From NCBI GenBank assembly GCA_030686995.1, contig CM060709.1, positions 15,963,360 to 16,027,359 of the forward strand: a DNA stretch of 64,000 nt. Direction: 5' to 3'. The translations under genes were made by a program, and so were the position numbers. This stretch comes from Artemisia argyi. Lineage: Eukaryota; Streptophyta; Magnoliopsida; Asterales; Asteraceae. This document shows, one piece after another, positions 1 through 10,828 of this stretch; the first letter of the stretch is position 1, and each line of letters begins with the position of its first letter. The notes beneath the pieces are model-generated. The model was not told the DNA's origin and did no database searches. It was given only the letters and a program-made list of their open reading frames with translations.

Positions 1-478
1 GACGTATCTAGTCATATGAAGAACCAGCCAAATATTCAAATAAGTGATCATCATAAAAACAACATATATAGGATTGCGGCAGCTAGAAACATTACTTATG
101 AGTCGTATATATGGATTGCGGCACTTGTAATGAGTTTTTCAATGTACATCACATTCAAACAAAAAATGACTTTGATACTCCAAACGCTACCATATACATT
201 AGTTCTATACACACAAAAAATAGCATGAGAAATTTATAGCTGTTACATAATGTGTACACTCATACGTTTTAAAATTAGTGTTCTTTTATAGTGGTTGGGA
301 GTTAGAGAGATTAATTTGAGCTCAAATACTAAAGTATTGGCGTAAAAAATATAAAATAAAATGGGAATTTAAGCCTTTGTAGTGAGAAAATACAAAAACA
401 ACTTACAAAAAGTAAATTATAATTATGATTATTCGGTCATATGACGCTCCATTAGTGTAAGTTAAGTGAAAATTACAA

Positions 479-521
479 GTTATGTAGTACCATAATGTTT
501 GTTCAACCATCTATGTGGGAC
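479..521 (-). promoter_or_regulatory. USE-like box plus TATA-like box, 24 bp apart
   Basis: Read on the - strand, GTCCCACATAG (511-521) is followed after exactly 24 bp by TACATAAC (479-486), a weakened TATA box. The plant snRNA upstream sequence element is RTCCCACATCG, and a spacing of about 24 bp is the pol III (U6-type) arrangement. Function is not shown. Confidence 0.4.
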
Positions 522-570
522 AAAACATATCATTCTTTAAGCTTTTGTTTCATCCGCTCTCATTATTATC

Positions 571-790
571 GTGAATAGTTATACTTTGAAGTTAGGCTTA
601 ACCACCACAACTCAACTCTCATGGTCTCACCCACGATTTCATTATTCTACTTCACCCTCGCGTAAGTCACAACCGAGCCAACTTTTATCCAAACATCCAC
701 TCCTCACATACATATCCACCCTCCCATACTCTCCGCGCATCACTTGGAACACTGCACTATGAATGTGCACATGGAGCCATAGACCGACAT
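571..790 (+). pseudogene. LRR receptor N-terminal fragment, broken
   Basis: A reading frame of 63 codons ends at RITWNTAL and is followed by a stop and then by MCTW. This is the LRRNT pattern WNT..LCTW of plant LRR receptor-like proteins with a nonsense or frame break inside it. The same region recurs at 47830-48070 with the same break before MCTW. There is no leucine-rich repeat array and no kinase domain, so it is a relic. The preceding sequence carries the family's USE/TATA segment and its cttttgtttca leader. Confidence 0.5.
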
Positions 791-1204
791 TACTTGAATT
801 GGCATCAGTTCAAAACTCATATTATGCATTTTGGTGTTATTTTTCCAATCGATTGACTTTTCATAATTGAGGTTATATCTTGTAAAACTGATATAAAATT
901 TTGAAAACGTTTTTGAGGTGTTTTCTGACTCTCGTATAGGAAGTTAGGAAGTTAACTAAGAAAACAAATACACAGTATTTGCAGTGTTGTTCCTTATTGG
1001 TTATCAGAGTGTTCTTTATTCATATTTTTACCAGTATATAAGAGCATTATTTATGTCTACTCATCTTAATCTAAACAGTCGTTTTTCGTCTATTATTTGT
1101 CTTAATCTAAACATTCGTTTGGTTTGTGCTTAAATGATAATTGTGAGTTTAAGAAGTTGAAACATGCAAAAATGCATAGTTGAAACTTGAAACATTTTAT
1201 TTGA

Positions 1205-1959
1205 GAGTAAACTGCAAAATACATCCATGCGGTTTACACATTTTGGCATCTTACATCCCTGTTAGAAACTTTTGGCAAAATACATCACCCGTTAGGCAAA
1301 CGTTTGCCATCCTACATCCCTCGCTAACCATGAGGACTAACGATGCAAATTTTTTCTCCGTTATCTCTTAACGAGATTGATAATGTTACATCGTTAGCCT
1401 TCAGGACTAACGGTATTTGCACCGTTAGTCCTTTTTTTACGTTATCTCCATTTTTTGTACGTTTCTCTGTTTTTTGTACGTTTTTATCCGTTTTTTTGTA
1501 CGTTTTATCCGTTTTTTTGTACGTTTTATCCGTTTTTCTTTACGTTTTATCCATTTTTTGTCAGTTTTTTTTCCCGTTTTTTGTATGTTTTATCATTTTT
1601 TTACATTCTTATCCATTTTTTTGTGCGTTTCAACCGCTTTTGTCAGTTTTTTTTACGTTTTATCCGTTTTTTGTATGTATTTATCCATTTTGTACGTTTT
1701 ATCGTGTTTTGTAATTTTATCCGTTTTTGTCAGTTTTTTTCTGTTTTTTGTACGTCTTATAATTTTTTTTTACGTTTTTTGTACACTTTATCCGTTTTTT
1801 GTACGGAGAAAAAATTTGCATCGTTAGTTCTCATGGTTAACAAGGGATGTAGGGTGGCAAACATTTGGCTAACGGGTGATGTATTTTGCCAAAAGTTTCT
1901 GGCAGTGATGTAAGATGCCAAAATATGTAAACCACATGGATGTATTTTGTAGTTTACTC
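1205..1959. mobile_element. Foldback MULE-type element, 755 bp
   Basis: Terminal inverted repeats of about 150 bp (starting GAGTAAACTGCAAAA, ending in its near complement) are flanked by a perfect 9-bp direct duplication, TTTATTTGA, at 1196-1204 and 1960-1968. Nine-base target duplications are the hallmark of Mutator-like elements. The interior (about 1430-1800) is a pyrimidine-rich tandem array built on TTTTATCCG and TTTTTGTACG motifs. The long phenylalanine-rich frames here come from this composition and are not genes. Confidence 0.85.
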
Positions 1960-1968
1960 TTTATTTGA

Positions 1969-2370
1969 GCATCATCAAACCTTATGATCAAATTACCACT
2001 TCATTGGAGTTAACATAAGGAGAAAAAGAGGTACATTAGGATGAAACATTTTCTATGATATCATAAGTTTAAAAGGAAAATGAACTTGGATGTTCTTCAC
2101 ATAAATGACGGTGACACATCACGCATGCAATCTCACCAAAACTAGTTATTTCGTTTTTGTAACTTGTTGTTTTATATAAACTTTATAAATTTTAGAAAAA
2201 TTTAAAAGAAACTAGTTATTTCGTTTGGATTTGATGAGAAAAACAGGTTACTTAAAATGTAAAAGTCTTCTAACACACGTAGTGGAAAAGAAATTGTAAA
2301 TATCTCACAACCCGTATCCCATAAAAAAGAAAAGGCAAAAATCTCATAACTCGTATCCCACAAACCTAAA
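1969..2370. other. Intergenic, no gene seen
   Basis: AT-rich sequence. The phrase actagttatttcgttt occurs twice (about 2141 and 2211). I see no coding signal or element ends. Confidence 0.5.
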
Positions 2371-2645
2371 AACTCGTTTTTGTTTTTTCAAAAAGTAGAA
2401 AGGTTAAAACTTGTATTCCAAAAATGTGAAAAGAAGAGAGATTAAAAAAAAAAACCTGGATTGAAAGTAACAACTCGTTTTTTGTTTTTTCGAAAAGCAG
2501 AAAGGTAAAAACTTGTATTCCAAAAATGTGAAAAGAAGAGAGATTAAAAAAAAACCTGGATTGAAAGTAACAACTCGTTTTTTGTTTTTTCGAAAAGCAG
2601 AAAGGTAAAAACTTGTATTGCAAAAAACGTGAAAAAAAAAAATAC
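2371..2645. repeat. Tandem repeat, about 100 bp period, 2.7 copies
   Basis: Units begin with aactcgttttt at 2371, 2472 and 2572 and share the cagaaaggtaaaaacttgta segment and an A-rich run followed by cctggattgaaagtaac. The apparent 100-codon frame on the - strand simply repeats itself and is not a gene. Confidence 0.85.
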
Positions 2646-2693
2646 ATTAGGTTCAATTTAAGTTTCAAGTTTGTATCCCTATCATCTTACTTA

Positions 2694-2980
2694 GAGTAAA
2701 TTGCATAAATCGTCCTTAAACTTTGGCAAGATTGCATGTTTCGTCCCAACCATTACGAAAGTGCAGAAATCGTCCCTGTGGAAAACCTTTGAGCAAATTT
2801 TCGTCCCTAAACTTTGGCAAGATTGCATGTTTCGTCCCAACCAAATTGCATGTTTCGTCCCATTCAGGGACGAAAATTTACTCAAAGGTTTTCCATAGGG
2901 ACGATTTCTGCACTTTCGAAATGGTTAGGACGAAACTTGCAATCTGGCCAAAGTTTAGGGACGATTTATGCAATTAACTC
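2694..2980. mobile_element. Foldback MULE-type MITE, 287 bp
   Basis: Nearly the whole element is an inverted repeat: it starts GAGTAAATTGCATAAATCG and ends with its near complement. A perfect 9-bp duplication, TCTTACTTA, flanks it at 2685-2693 and 2981-2989. The paralogous unit at 10091-10110 has an uninterrupted version of the same site, confirming the insertion. Its ends resemble those of the 1205-1959 element. Confidence 0.88.
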
Positions 2981-2985
2981 TCTTA

Positions 2986-3035
2986 CTTATATATTGTTGC
3001 AGACTGCAGAGTTTGTCTAGCTATCCATGTGGGAC
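2986..3035 (-). promoter_or_regulatory. USE-like box plus TATA box, 31 bp apart
   Basis: GTCCCACATGG on the - strand (3025-3035) has a TATATAAG box after 31 bp. The 7 extra bases relative to other copies coincide with a short gcagactgcag duplication, so this is probably a derived copy. Confidence 0.35.
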
Positions 3036-3789
3036 AAAATCACAAAAGTAAAACTCTTGTCCTTGTCAAGCTTTTGTTTACTACAATGTCTCCATCCTCA
3101 CACCCTCGCCTACTCACACTCAAACACCGCATTTCACACACAATTTCATAATGTCATTGTTTAATTTCACCCTCCTCATCATATTCTCAGTCATCGGTTA
3201 AGCAACTATATGTTCGGTGAAGACAAAGATATTCTTTATCACTGTTTAGATGATTAACTAATTATACAATAGTAACTGGCTGACTAATATTTCTAACATG
3301 TGATAATCAGTTATCGTAGAGTTACAATTAATTTCGAAACATGATAAATTTAGGATTGCTATGTATGTTCAAAGTATCTCTCCTAATTTAGGATTCCTAT
3401 GTATGTTCAAACAATTAATTTGGAAACATGAATTTTATATATTTTTTTTTTTTTTTTTAATAATGGTTTCCAATCTTTTGGCCAATTAATATACGAGGTT
3501 TGAACCCACCGCCACACAGACTCAAAACAAGTAAACCGTTGGCAATATGCTAGATTAGAGTCAAATAAAAAATAGTACTCTCTCCAAATTAAGTCGCAAG
3601 TAAGAAAACTTACGTTTTTCATTCAGTAAACTAGATTAGAGTCACATAAAAAATAGTAAGGTTTGCACACATCATATATAATTTATTTATAGTCTTAGTT
3701 ATAAATTGCTTTATTATGTGTGATAAAGTAACAAAACCAACAAACTCATTTCCATCTTCAAACTTTTGTTACAAGTGACATAGTCTCAC

Positions 3790-3832
3790 TTATAAAAATA
3801 CACTAGAATTTGCTAATTCATCAATGTAGGAT
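3790..3832 (-). promoter_or_regulatory. USE-like box plus TATA box, 24 bp apart
   Basis: On the - strand ATCCTACATTG (3822-3832) precedes TTTTATAA (3790-3797) by exactly 24 bp. The box has two changes from the plant USE consensus. Confidence 0.35.
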
Positions 3833-4100
3833 ATAGTCACAAAACCAACAAACTCGTTTCCTTCTTCAAACCTTTGTTTCAAGTGACTCAACCGCGTACC
3901 ATATCTCTAGCTTCACATCGCAATGTCATTGTTATCTTCACTCTTCTCATCACCCTCAACGATCACCCCCGAGCGGACTCAATTAGAGTTTCGGTGTAAC
4001 AGAGTTTTGTGAAGCAACTATCGGTCCGGGGTGAAGATCTGGGTGTGGAGTACACAACGAATTTGCTGATATTCAAGTGTGATCACTCCCCATTACGTAA

Positions 4101-5108
4101 TCATTTCACGGTTCGCTCCATAACTCGTGAAGGCTTTAATCTTGGTGAATGTGTGGCTGAGATGAGTTCGAATGAGGCTTGGCTATATCATGCTACCTGG
4201 TACGACTTATACCCGATCCTAATACTCCTGTTTCATAGCTAATACGCAAGATAAGATCATGTGGAAAGATACAAATGCTACAGTTCGCGAGTTTACTATC
4301 AAGGCTGTATGGGAATCGATTTGTTCTCGAGGACAGGAGGTTGAGTGGTTTCGCATGGTTTGGTTCTCATTTTGTATTCCGAAACACACATTTAATTTAT
4401 GGCTTATTATGGCTCATAAACTTAAGACACAAGACAAGTTGAGGCAATGGGATGTCGGCGAATCCGTCGACTTAAACCTGCTTTGGTATCCTTTGTGTAA
4501 GACGACTCGGGATTCGCATGAGCACTTGTTTTTTGAATGCCCATATTCTTTGAAGGTATGGATTCTTGTTACTGTTAAGGCTGGGGTGCATAATACTCCT
4601 TCAAAATTAGAAGACATCATCATGGCTGATCTCTATCTCTTTCAAGCGTTCTGTGGTTAGTATGGTTTCTCAGCTGCAACTTACTTCATTTGGCAAGAGA
4701 TGAATAATCACTTATTCTCTACATACACGAGGTAAGAGGAGCGAGTGTGTTAAATCATTTTCGAAACTGTTAGAATGAAGCTCGTATCTTTGCAGTTCAA
4801 AAGAAGTTCCAATGTCATGAAGACCTCGCAATATTGGAACATACCTTCTAATGTAACGTAGTTTTCTTTTTTGTCATAGATCGTTTGGTGTTTTTATTTT
4901 GGCTTTTCCTATTTTAAGTCCAAGTGATCTAGGCTTTAGTTATGTTTAATGGCTGCTTGTTTCTAGTGTGTTTGAAGCAATGATGTTTTGCTCATGCAAA
5001 GTGGTCTAGAGTGGTGCAAGTCCACTATCTCATGTAATTAACTCTGTATTCATTTACTTTATTCACCGGGTATCGAAAACCTTTAAACAAAAAAAAAAAA
5101 AAAAAAAA
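4101..5108 (+). pseudogene. 5'-truncated LINE, ORF2 C-terminus and poly(A)
   Basis: Translation shows the end of a plant LINE ORF2: FNLGECVAEM, then in a second frame segment WFSFCIPKHTFNLWLIMAHK, LKTQDKLRQWDV, and the zf-RVT zinc segment ending HLFFECPYSLKVW, followed after a stop by YFIWQEMNNHLFS and KLVSLQFKRSSNV. The first zinc cysteine pair is altered (WYPLC where the sister copy at 15.97 kb has the cysteine). The 3' end is a run of A at about 5087-5108. It is homologous to the - strand LINE at 15.3-16.5 kb. Endonuclease and reverse transcriptase cores are absent, as expected for 5' truncation. I could not define a target duplication. Confidence 0.8.
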
Positions 5109-5322
5109 GGAAACTAAACTATGTCTTTTGTAGGAAAATGTATGTAAACAAAAGGAAAAGGTTGTTCAAAGAAACTCTCCAAATTAAGTCGCAAGTAAGA
5201 AAACAGTATGTTAAGCTAGATTCGAGTCATATAAAAAACATTAAGGTTTGTGCACACCAAATTTATAGTTAAAGCAATTTGGTAAACCAAAACCCGTTGC
5301 ATTTAATTTGTTTTTAGTCTTA

Positions 5323-5365
5323 CTTATAAATTACTGTAGTATTTGCTCATTCAATGATGTGGGAT
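5323..5365 (-). promoter_or_regulatory. USE-like box plus TATA box, 24 bp apart
   Basis: ATCCCACATCA on the - strand (5355-5365) matches the USE consensus at all but the last base. TTTATAAG (5323-5330) follows after 24 bp. Confidence 0.42.
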
Positions 5366-6768
5366 AAAGTAACAAATTAAAACCAGCAAACTCATTTCCT
5401 TCTTCAAACTTTTGTTTCAAGTGATTTAGCCTCACATGCATACACAAACTCATATTAGAGTTTTGGTTCAACAGATCGAGCCAATATGATATGTGACATA
5501 CATGGTCATATGAAAGACGTTTTAGAACATGTAAATGACAAAGTAAGTTGTTTATTTGTTCATATGATCAACCGAAGAATTGGAACATTAAATTAGATGC
5601 TACAAAATACATAACAAACAAAAATTTGAATGCCTAAGTCTTTTCCCGTGAAAAATAGAAAAGAAGATTTAGAACATGCAATGGATAAATTTACAAGCAA
5701 ATCATTCAATGCACGATCACAAATATTCTTGTTTAGCACTTTCAAAGTGTTCTTTATAGTTTATACACTGCTTTAGAGTTTGTTTATAAAGCAGTTTGTT
5801 GATCAAACAAAACCAGAACTCTTTTACTTTCTCAAACTTTTGTTTCAAACACCTCATTTCATCCACTCAACACATAGTAATTCTTGTTTAGCATTTTTCA
5901 AATCTCCTTGATTAGTTAAACTACTCGTACTAAATTAACACATCACATAGAAGTTAGAGGTGTGTGGATAAATTTATCTATAAAAAGCTTATGGTGTTAG
6001 CTTAATTATCTCCAAATTTAAAGAAGTTTTTCACAGATTTATATCTTTTTAGAGATATGATATATCACTTCCTACTAAAGATTCATACTTATCCTCATAC
6101 TTTCAAGATTCTGGCATGCGGAAATAGAATAAGTAGAAATAAGATGTAGGAGGATATAGCAATACCCATCTTTTTATTCAGTATGCTATGTCCTTTCACT
6201 CTTTTGTACGAAAATGCAAGTAAACAAAAAGAAATGGTTCCAATAAACTCTCCACATTCAGTCGCAAGTAAGAAAACGCTACGTCCTTATATACAATAAG
6301 CTAGATTAGATAAGGCAGATTAGAATCACATAAACAGAAAACAGAAAACAATGAGATTTGTTGAGACTAAAGAAAATTATAGTTGAGATCATTTAGTAGC
6401 AGTATACTAGCTCACACTGCATCATGTACATTCATAGTCTTACTTATAAATGTACAATCACAAGAAATTAAAAAATAATAATAATAAAAAAAATAAAAAT
6501 AAAAATAAAAGGACCGAGGAACAGACGTATTAAGGAAGTTGGATTGTTTAATACATGTATATACCAAGGTCAACCTAGTTATAAATGTAAAAATAAAATG
6601 TTCATCATATACGCCATAGTCTTACCTACGAATGTACAATAACGAGGATCATCAGGCCAATTTTCATTTTGAAAAATATTTCTTTTGTTTCGGACTTAAA
6701 ATAAATAAATAATAAAAAAAAAATTATTATAATAATAATTAAAAAAATAAATAAAAAAAAAATTAAAA

Positions 6769-6813
<45 letters not shown>

Positions 6814-6898
6814 ACACCAAGAAACACATGTATTTAAGAAGTTGATTGTTTAATACACGTGTTTTTACTGTTCTTTTATAAACATTTCCATAGTCTTA

Positions 6899-6941
6899 CT
6901 TATATACTCCTCGAAAGTTAGCGTATCCATCGATGTGAGAT
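6899..6941 (-). promoter_or_regulatory. USE-like box plus TATA box, 24 bp apart
   Basis: ATCTCACATCG on the - strand (6931-6941) is one base from the USE consensus and is followed after 24 bp by TATATAAG (6899-6906). Confidence 0.42.
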
Positions 6942-7625
6942 ACTTATGTACTAAAAAAGAACTCAGTTCTTTCTTCATACTTTTTCACTCAAGTGGCTTA
7001 ATGCCGACTCCGCACCTCACTCCCACACTCTCGAGCATCAACTCATGTAACACTTCACATTCAATTTGACGTCGCCGATCTCTTCTGGTGGTTATCATTA
7101 GCTTTAAGCTCACATACTAAATATTTATATTCTTTTGATTGACTATAGGCATAGAAAACTAGAGTTTCTTCTTTAGTGTGATTAGAGTGTTGGACTTTTG
7201 GTGTTGTAGATTTTGAGTCACTATGGAGCAATTATTAAGATCGAGGTGTGGAGTATAATTAATTTGTTAATATTCGGCTTGAACCCTTACGCATTTTGGT
7301 GTTATCTTTCTCATCGGATATTAAATTAAATCTACATTTTGATATAAATTAAATCTACTTTTTGAAATTAAAAAGTTCTAGTTTTTTATCAAACATATTC
7401 AAATTGAAATTTATGTATTATTTGTAATCAAAATCTATTTACGTAAGTGAGACTCGTAAAAAAAGTAAATAAATAGAAAAAAAGGGGGGGTAAGTTGTGC
7501 GTTGTCTACCTGTTAATTAGTAGCAAGCTACTTGGATATTATGACTATGTTGATTAAAATATCGCATGTTGATTAATAAATACCTTATAATATGAAACTA
7601 TTTGTTTAACAAAAGATTGGATTAT

Positions 7626-7983
7626 GAGTATGTTTGGTAAAACTAGTTGTAAGCTGTAAAATAAAAAGTTGTTAATATGAGCTACAAGTTATATTTTTTT
7701 TCAATAAAAGTGTTTGTTAAGTTAGCTTTTAAATTTAATTATAAGATGTAAAATGACATATTTATAATTGTAAACAAATGTTTGGAGAGTATATCAGTAA
7801 TTTTAAGTTTTAACAACACCAATATGTTTAAAAAGCTTCATGAATCAGTTTTTCATTTAAGAGCTATTTGTTTGAAATAAAAATTTGAAGTTAATGAATT
7901 CAAACAGTGCTATTTATTTTTTAAGAGATTATTTTTAACAAAAAGCTAACATTTCTTCCAAAAAGCCCCTACCAAATAAGCTC
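7626..7983. mobile_element. Harbinger-like MITE candidate
   Basis: The left end GAGTATGTTTGGTA is roughly complementary to the right end TACCAAATAAGCTC (as written on the + strand, accaaataagctc), and the interior is AT-rich with short inverted repeats. The flanks TAT/TAC are only a possible 3-bp duplication, so boundaries are tentative. Confidence 0.4.
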
Positions 7984-8030
7984 TACATTTATCTTGTTAG
8001 AAACCAACAAGCACATTTTAGTTAACAGTT

Positions 8031-8037
<7 letters not shown>

Positions 8038-8088
<51 letters not shown>
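8038..8088. repeat. (CT)n microsatellite
   Basis: About 25 uninterrupted CT dinucleotides. Confidence 0.98.
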
Positions 8089-8117
8089 AAAAGTTAGCTA
8101 ACCCAGCTTATTACATA

Positions 8118-8472
8118 GGCTGTGTTTGGCAAGGGCTTATCGGAAGTTTATAGGGGCTTAGGCTTTTAAAATAAGTCGGCAAATAAAATAAATCTCGTTT
8201 ATCATGGGCTTATAGAAGGGCTTATAAATAAGTCAGCTAAAAACTTTAGCTCTGGGCTTTTGAAAAATAAATTACTTATTTACCCACAAAAATATCTAAC
8301 ATATACAAAAACTTATTTAATTATACCACTTTTAGTTATTTTGCAATAATAAGCCCAACCCAGTACATTTGCTAAACAAGTTTATAAAAATACAAATTTT
8401 AATTTCAGCTTATAATATAAGTTCCAGCCTTAGTTCTAGCTTCAGCCTCACCCCATTTCGCCAAACATACGG
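8118..8472. mobile_element. Tourist/Harbinger-like MITE candidate
   Basis: Starts GGCTGTGTTTGGCAAGGGC and ends GCCAAACATACGG, an inverted pair typical of PIF/Harbinger MITEs (TGTTTGGC core). The interior repeats gggcttat-type words in both orientations. A clear 3-bp target duplication is not visible. Confidence 0.55.
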
Positions 8473-8479
8473 ATTCATA

Positions 8480-9641
8480 GTTGTCGGCTTGTGGCTGCTT
8501 GCATATAAAAAAGATGTCTTAGAACATGAATAGGACAAAGTAAGTTGTTTATTTGTTCATATGAAATGAATAAACTAATAAGCTTAAATTTAGCCAATAT
8601 GCTAAACCAGAATTACATAAATGAAAAAAAGTTGAATAAACTGAACAACCAAAACATTAAAATTTAGACTACAAAATAATACGTAACAGTCAAAAAGTTG
8701 AAGGCTTTGGTCTTTTCCCCGTAAGAAAAACAAATTACCGAGTCCCTAGTCCCTACTAAAGAATTTGCTATCAAATTGTTTAGAAAAAGACAGGAAAAAC
8801 ATTAACTTTGTATTTCCAAATCATAGTTATATAGTGAAGTACATTTTGTTCAATAATCCATGTGGGATAAAGTCACAAAAGAAAAACTCCTTTCCTCAAA
8901 TTTTTGTTTCAAGTGACATAATCACCACATCTCTATACTCACAGCCCACCTGTATAGACACAAACACTTCATTTCAGCGACAATATCATTATTTCTATTC
9001 ACTCTACTACATCTTCAAGCCGTCATTCTCTCAGAACCATCCCGCCAACACTTTCGTTATGCTCACTCATCTTCACATACTCTCAAACTCACTCATCACA
9101 TCTTTTGAAAACATCAAAAAAATTATGTACAAGCAGCAATCATGAGGTTTAGTAACATGATTAATCATATGTGAGTGTTATCCCAACTCAAGACAATCAT
9201 TCTTATGTTGGGGTCCTTACTGAACGCAAAAAACCAAACATATGATCAACATCAGCTCACACCATTGATTTACCCAAATTCTTACTTTACATATGATACG
9301 CAAACATTACATTTTGACGTCATAGCTATTTTTGGATAACATTGCACGCAATTAAATTAAAACGAGAATGACCTCTAATGTGCTTCAAATAAAAATCAAA
9401 GACGCCTTTGAAGACTATATATGCGATTCAACCAAAACTACATAAGACATTATTGTTAATAAAGTGTTTAATGGTGTGATGATAATATTAGATACCCATT
9501 TAAGTTGTGTTTATCTTCACTTTCTAAATAAAGTTTAGAATGATTCTAAAATTTTAGATATATCATTTAGATTTTGAAAGAAACACCGGTAACTTCTTTG
9601 AAGTAATGACAAGAGGCGCTATCTTTTGATATTCATATCTT
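8480..9641 (+). repeat. LRR-derived repeat unit with broken leader
   Basis: Contains the tttagaacatg..gacaaagtaagttg block (about 8518), a USE/TATA segment (8826-8868), a leader with tttttgtttcaagtgac (8899), and a 126-codon frame (8765-9145) without recognisable domains that I do not regard as a gene. The tail at about 9420-9640 matches 53330-53520, which supplies an empty site for the following hAT insertion. Confidence 0.5.
8826..8868 (-). promoter_or_regulatory. USE-like box plus TATA box, 24 bp apart
   Basis: ATCCCACATGG on the - strand (8858-8868) is one base from the USE consensus; TATATAAC (8826-8833) follows after 24 bp. A T5 run lies about 79 nt beyond the predicted start (8726-8730), with earlier T5 runs as well. 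Confidence 0.42.
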
Positions 9642-9649
9642 GTCATGGT

Positions 9650-9857
9650 CAGGGGCGAAGCTTGGAAATTTCGAGTGGGGGGTCGAGATCTAAATTTTTT
9701 TTTCCTAACACTATGGGGGGTCGAAACCGAATTAAATTGGGGGGGCGAAACCGAAAATACTGAAATTTTTCTACACGAAAACTATATACCCCTACATCGC
9801 AAAAAAAATTTCGGGGGGTCAGCCGCCCCTCCCCGCCCCTTAGAAGCTGCGCCCCTG
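9650..9857. mobile_element. hAT-type MITE, 208 bp
   Basis: Ends CAGGGGCGAAGCTT and AAGCTGCGCCCCTG form inverted repeats and are flanked by a perfect 8-bp duplication GTCATGGT (9642-9649, 9858-9865). The paralogous sequence at 53509-53525 runs through the site without the insert. No transposase is encoded. Confidence 0.9.
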
Positions 9858-10100
9858 GTCATGGTCGAATAGATATTAGCTCAACCTTGTTTGCACTAGT
9901 ATCTACTAGCGGTGTCCCAAAAAAATAAATTAATAAATGTAATTACCGTAATTCGTATGATAAAGAAAGAGAATTGTGGAAAAAGGTCAAAATCATATAG
10001 TTGTTATCCTACAAAGTAAAACATACAAACCACCAACTCACGTATTAAATTGATATGTAAGCTGGTAATACGTTATATATTTTAATCTTTCATCATCTTA

Positions 10101-10143
10101 GTTATATATTGTTGTAGAGTTTGTTTATCTATCTATGTGGGAA
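10101..10143 (-). promoter_or_regulatory. USE-like box plus TATA box, 24 bp apart
   Basis: TTCCCACATAG on the - strand (10133-10143) and TATATAAC (10101-10108) are separated by 24 bp. Confidence 0.38.
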
Positions 10144-10257
10144 AAATTCACCAAATCAAAACTCTTCTCCTTTTTCAAGCTTTGGTTTACTACCATGCAT
10201 GTACATCTCCACCCTCACACCCTCACCTATACACACACACATCTCATTCCACCCACA

Positions 10258-10430
10258 ATGTCGTCGTTCGATTTCACCCTCTTCGCCATCACAGCCAACG
10301 ACTCAACCCAAACACCCATTCTTTACATTCATCTCATTCCTTTGACACTCTCCACGAGATACACTATCGGTATGAAGTACTCTTGTTATATTCCAACAAA
10401 CTAACCTGTCATATTCCTTTAAAATATTAA
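10258..10430 (+). pseudogene. LRR receptor-like N-terminal fragment, frameshifted
   Basis: From ATG at 10258 the frame reads MSSFDFTLFAITANDSTQT, shaped like the start of a secreted protein. In another frame downstream (about 10400-10430) NKLTCHIPL resembles the NKLTGxIP core of a leucine-rich repeat. The parts are in different frames and no receptor body follows. Its relatives are at 46.3 and 49.8 kb. Confidence 0.45.
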
Positions 10431-10615
10431 CAAAAGCAACCATGAACCGTGACATATATACCTGGTCATATGAAGAACTAGCCAAAGAATTGAATAAGTT
10501 GCGTAACACAACATAAATGATTACTGGTACTTCCCAAGTCAGACAATGTCATTCAAAAGGCATAAAAATTCAAACATATATACGTCTATCGAAAGCTAGA
10601 AACAGTACTACATAT

Positions 10616-10820
10616 CATGGGCGGTTTTGGGCCGGCGCACCATCAGCAACTGAGTCGGGCCCAACCCACTAAGGGGCACTAAAATTTTGTTGCAAGAATG
10701 ATTTTTTTTCCGTAATTTTGGTTTTTCGTACTTGATTATGGTCTATGGATATTATAATATAGGGGCACTTTTTTTTATGCCGGGCCTAATTTTTTTTTGA
10801 CGTTCTCAGCACCGCCCCTG
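10616..10820. mobile_element. hAT-type MITE, 205 bp
   Basis: Ends CATGGGCGGT and ACCGCCCCTG are inverted repeats flanked by a perfect 8-bp duplication CTACATAT (10608-10615, 10821-10828). The related unit near 80-115 has the same flanking words (gctagaaac..., gagtcgtatatatgga) without the insert. Confidence 0.9.
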
Positions 10821-10828
10821 CTACATAT

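Larger units (their letters stand above)
1..1195 (+). repeat. Degenerate LRR-gene-derived repeat unit (copy 1)
   Basis: This stretch aligns by eye with 46548-48310: both begin with a gaagaac..agc segment, then an aagtgatcatcat block, a gagtcgtatatatgga or related block, and later a TATA/USE-like segment and a broken LRR N-terminus. The copies differ by many substitutions and by extra sequence at about 47.0-47.7 kb. No intact gene is present. The unit ends just before a foldback MULE insertion. Confidence 0.6.
2981..4090 (+). repeat. Two LRR-derived repeat units in tandem
   Basis: Both units contain a TATA/USE-like segment (2986-3035 and 3790-3832), the leader with cttttgtttca, and a start such as ATGTCATTGTTTAATTTCAC (about 3151), which would begin a signal peptide MSLFNFTLLIIF before stopping. 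A T-run lies at about 3441-3458. The second unit is cut by a LINE. Confidence 0.55.
5109..7625 (+). repeat. Mosaic of degenerate LRR-derived repeat units
   Basis: Recurrent blocks are aatgtatgtaaac followed by the ctctccaa/aagtcgcaagtaag block (5135, 6200, also 54220 and 28140), tagtcttacttata (5314, 6436, 6617, 6893), and tttagaacatgtaaatgac (5519). A-rich tracts lie at 6466-6512 and 6714-6812, the latter including about 35 consecutive A. No coding region survives. Confidence 0.5.
9866..10615 (+). repeat. LRR-derived repeat unit
   Basis: Holds the USE/TATA segment, the leader, a broken LRR N-terminal fragment, then the atgaaccgtgacatatatac / ggtcatatgaagaact tail that also occurs at 46530-46560 and 11820-11850. 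Confidence 0.55.

Noticed and set aside
1343..1913. Overlapping phenylalanine-rich frames of 117-152 codons
   Set aside because: All arise from a T-rich tandem array in a foldback MULE; three frames of the same strand are open at once.
8765..9145. 126-codon + strand frame as a gene
   Set aside because: Spans the TATA/USE segment and leader of a repeat unit; no protein-like motif.
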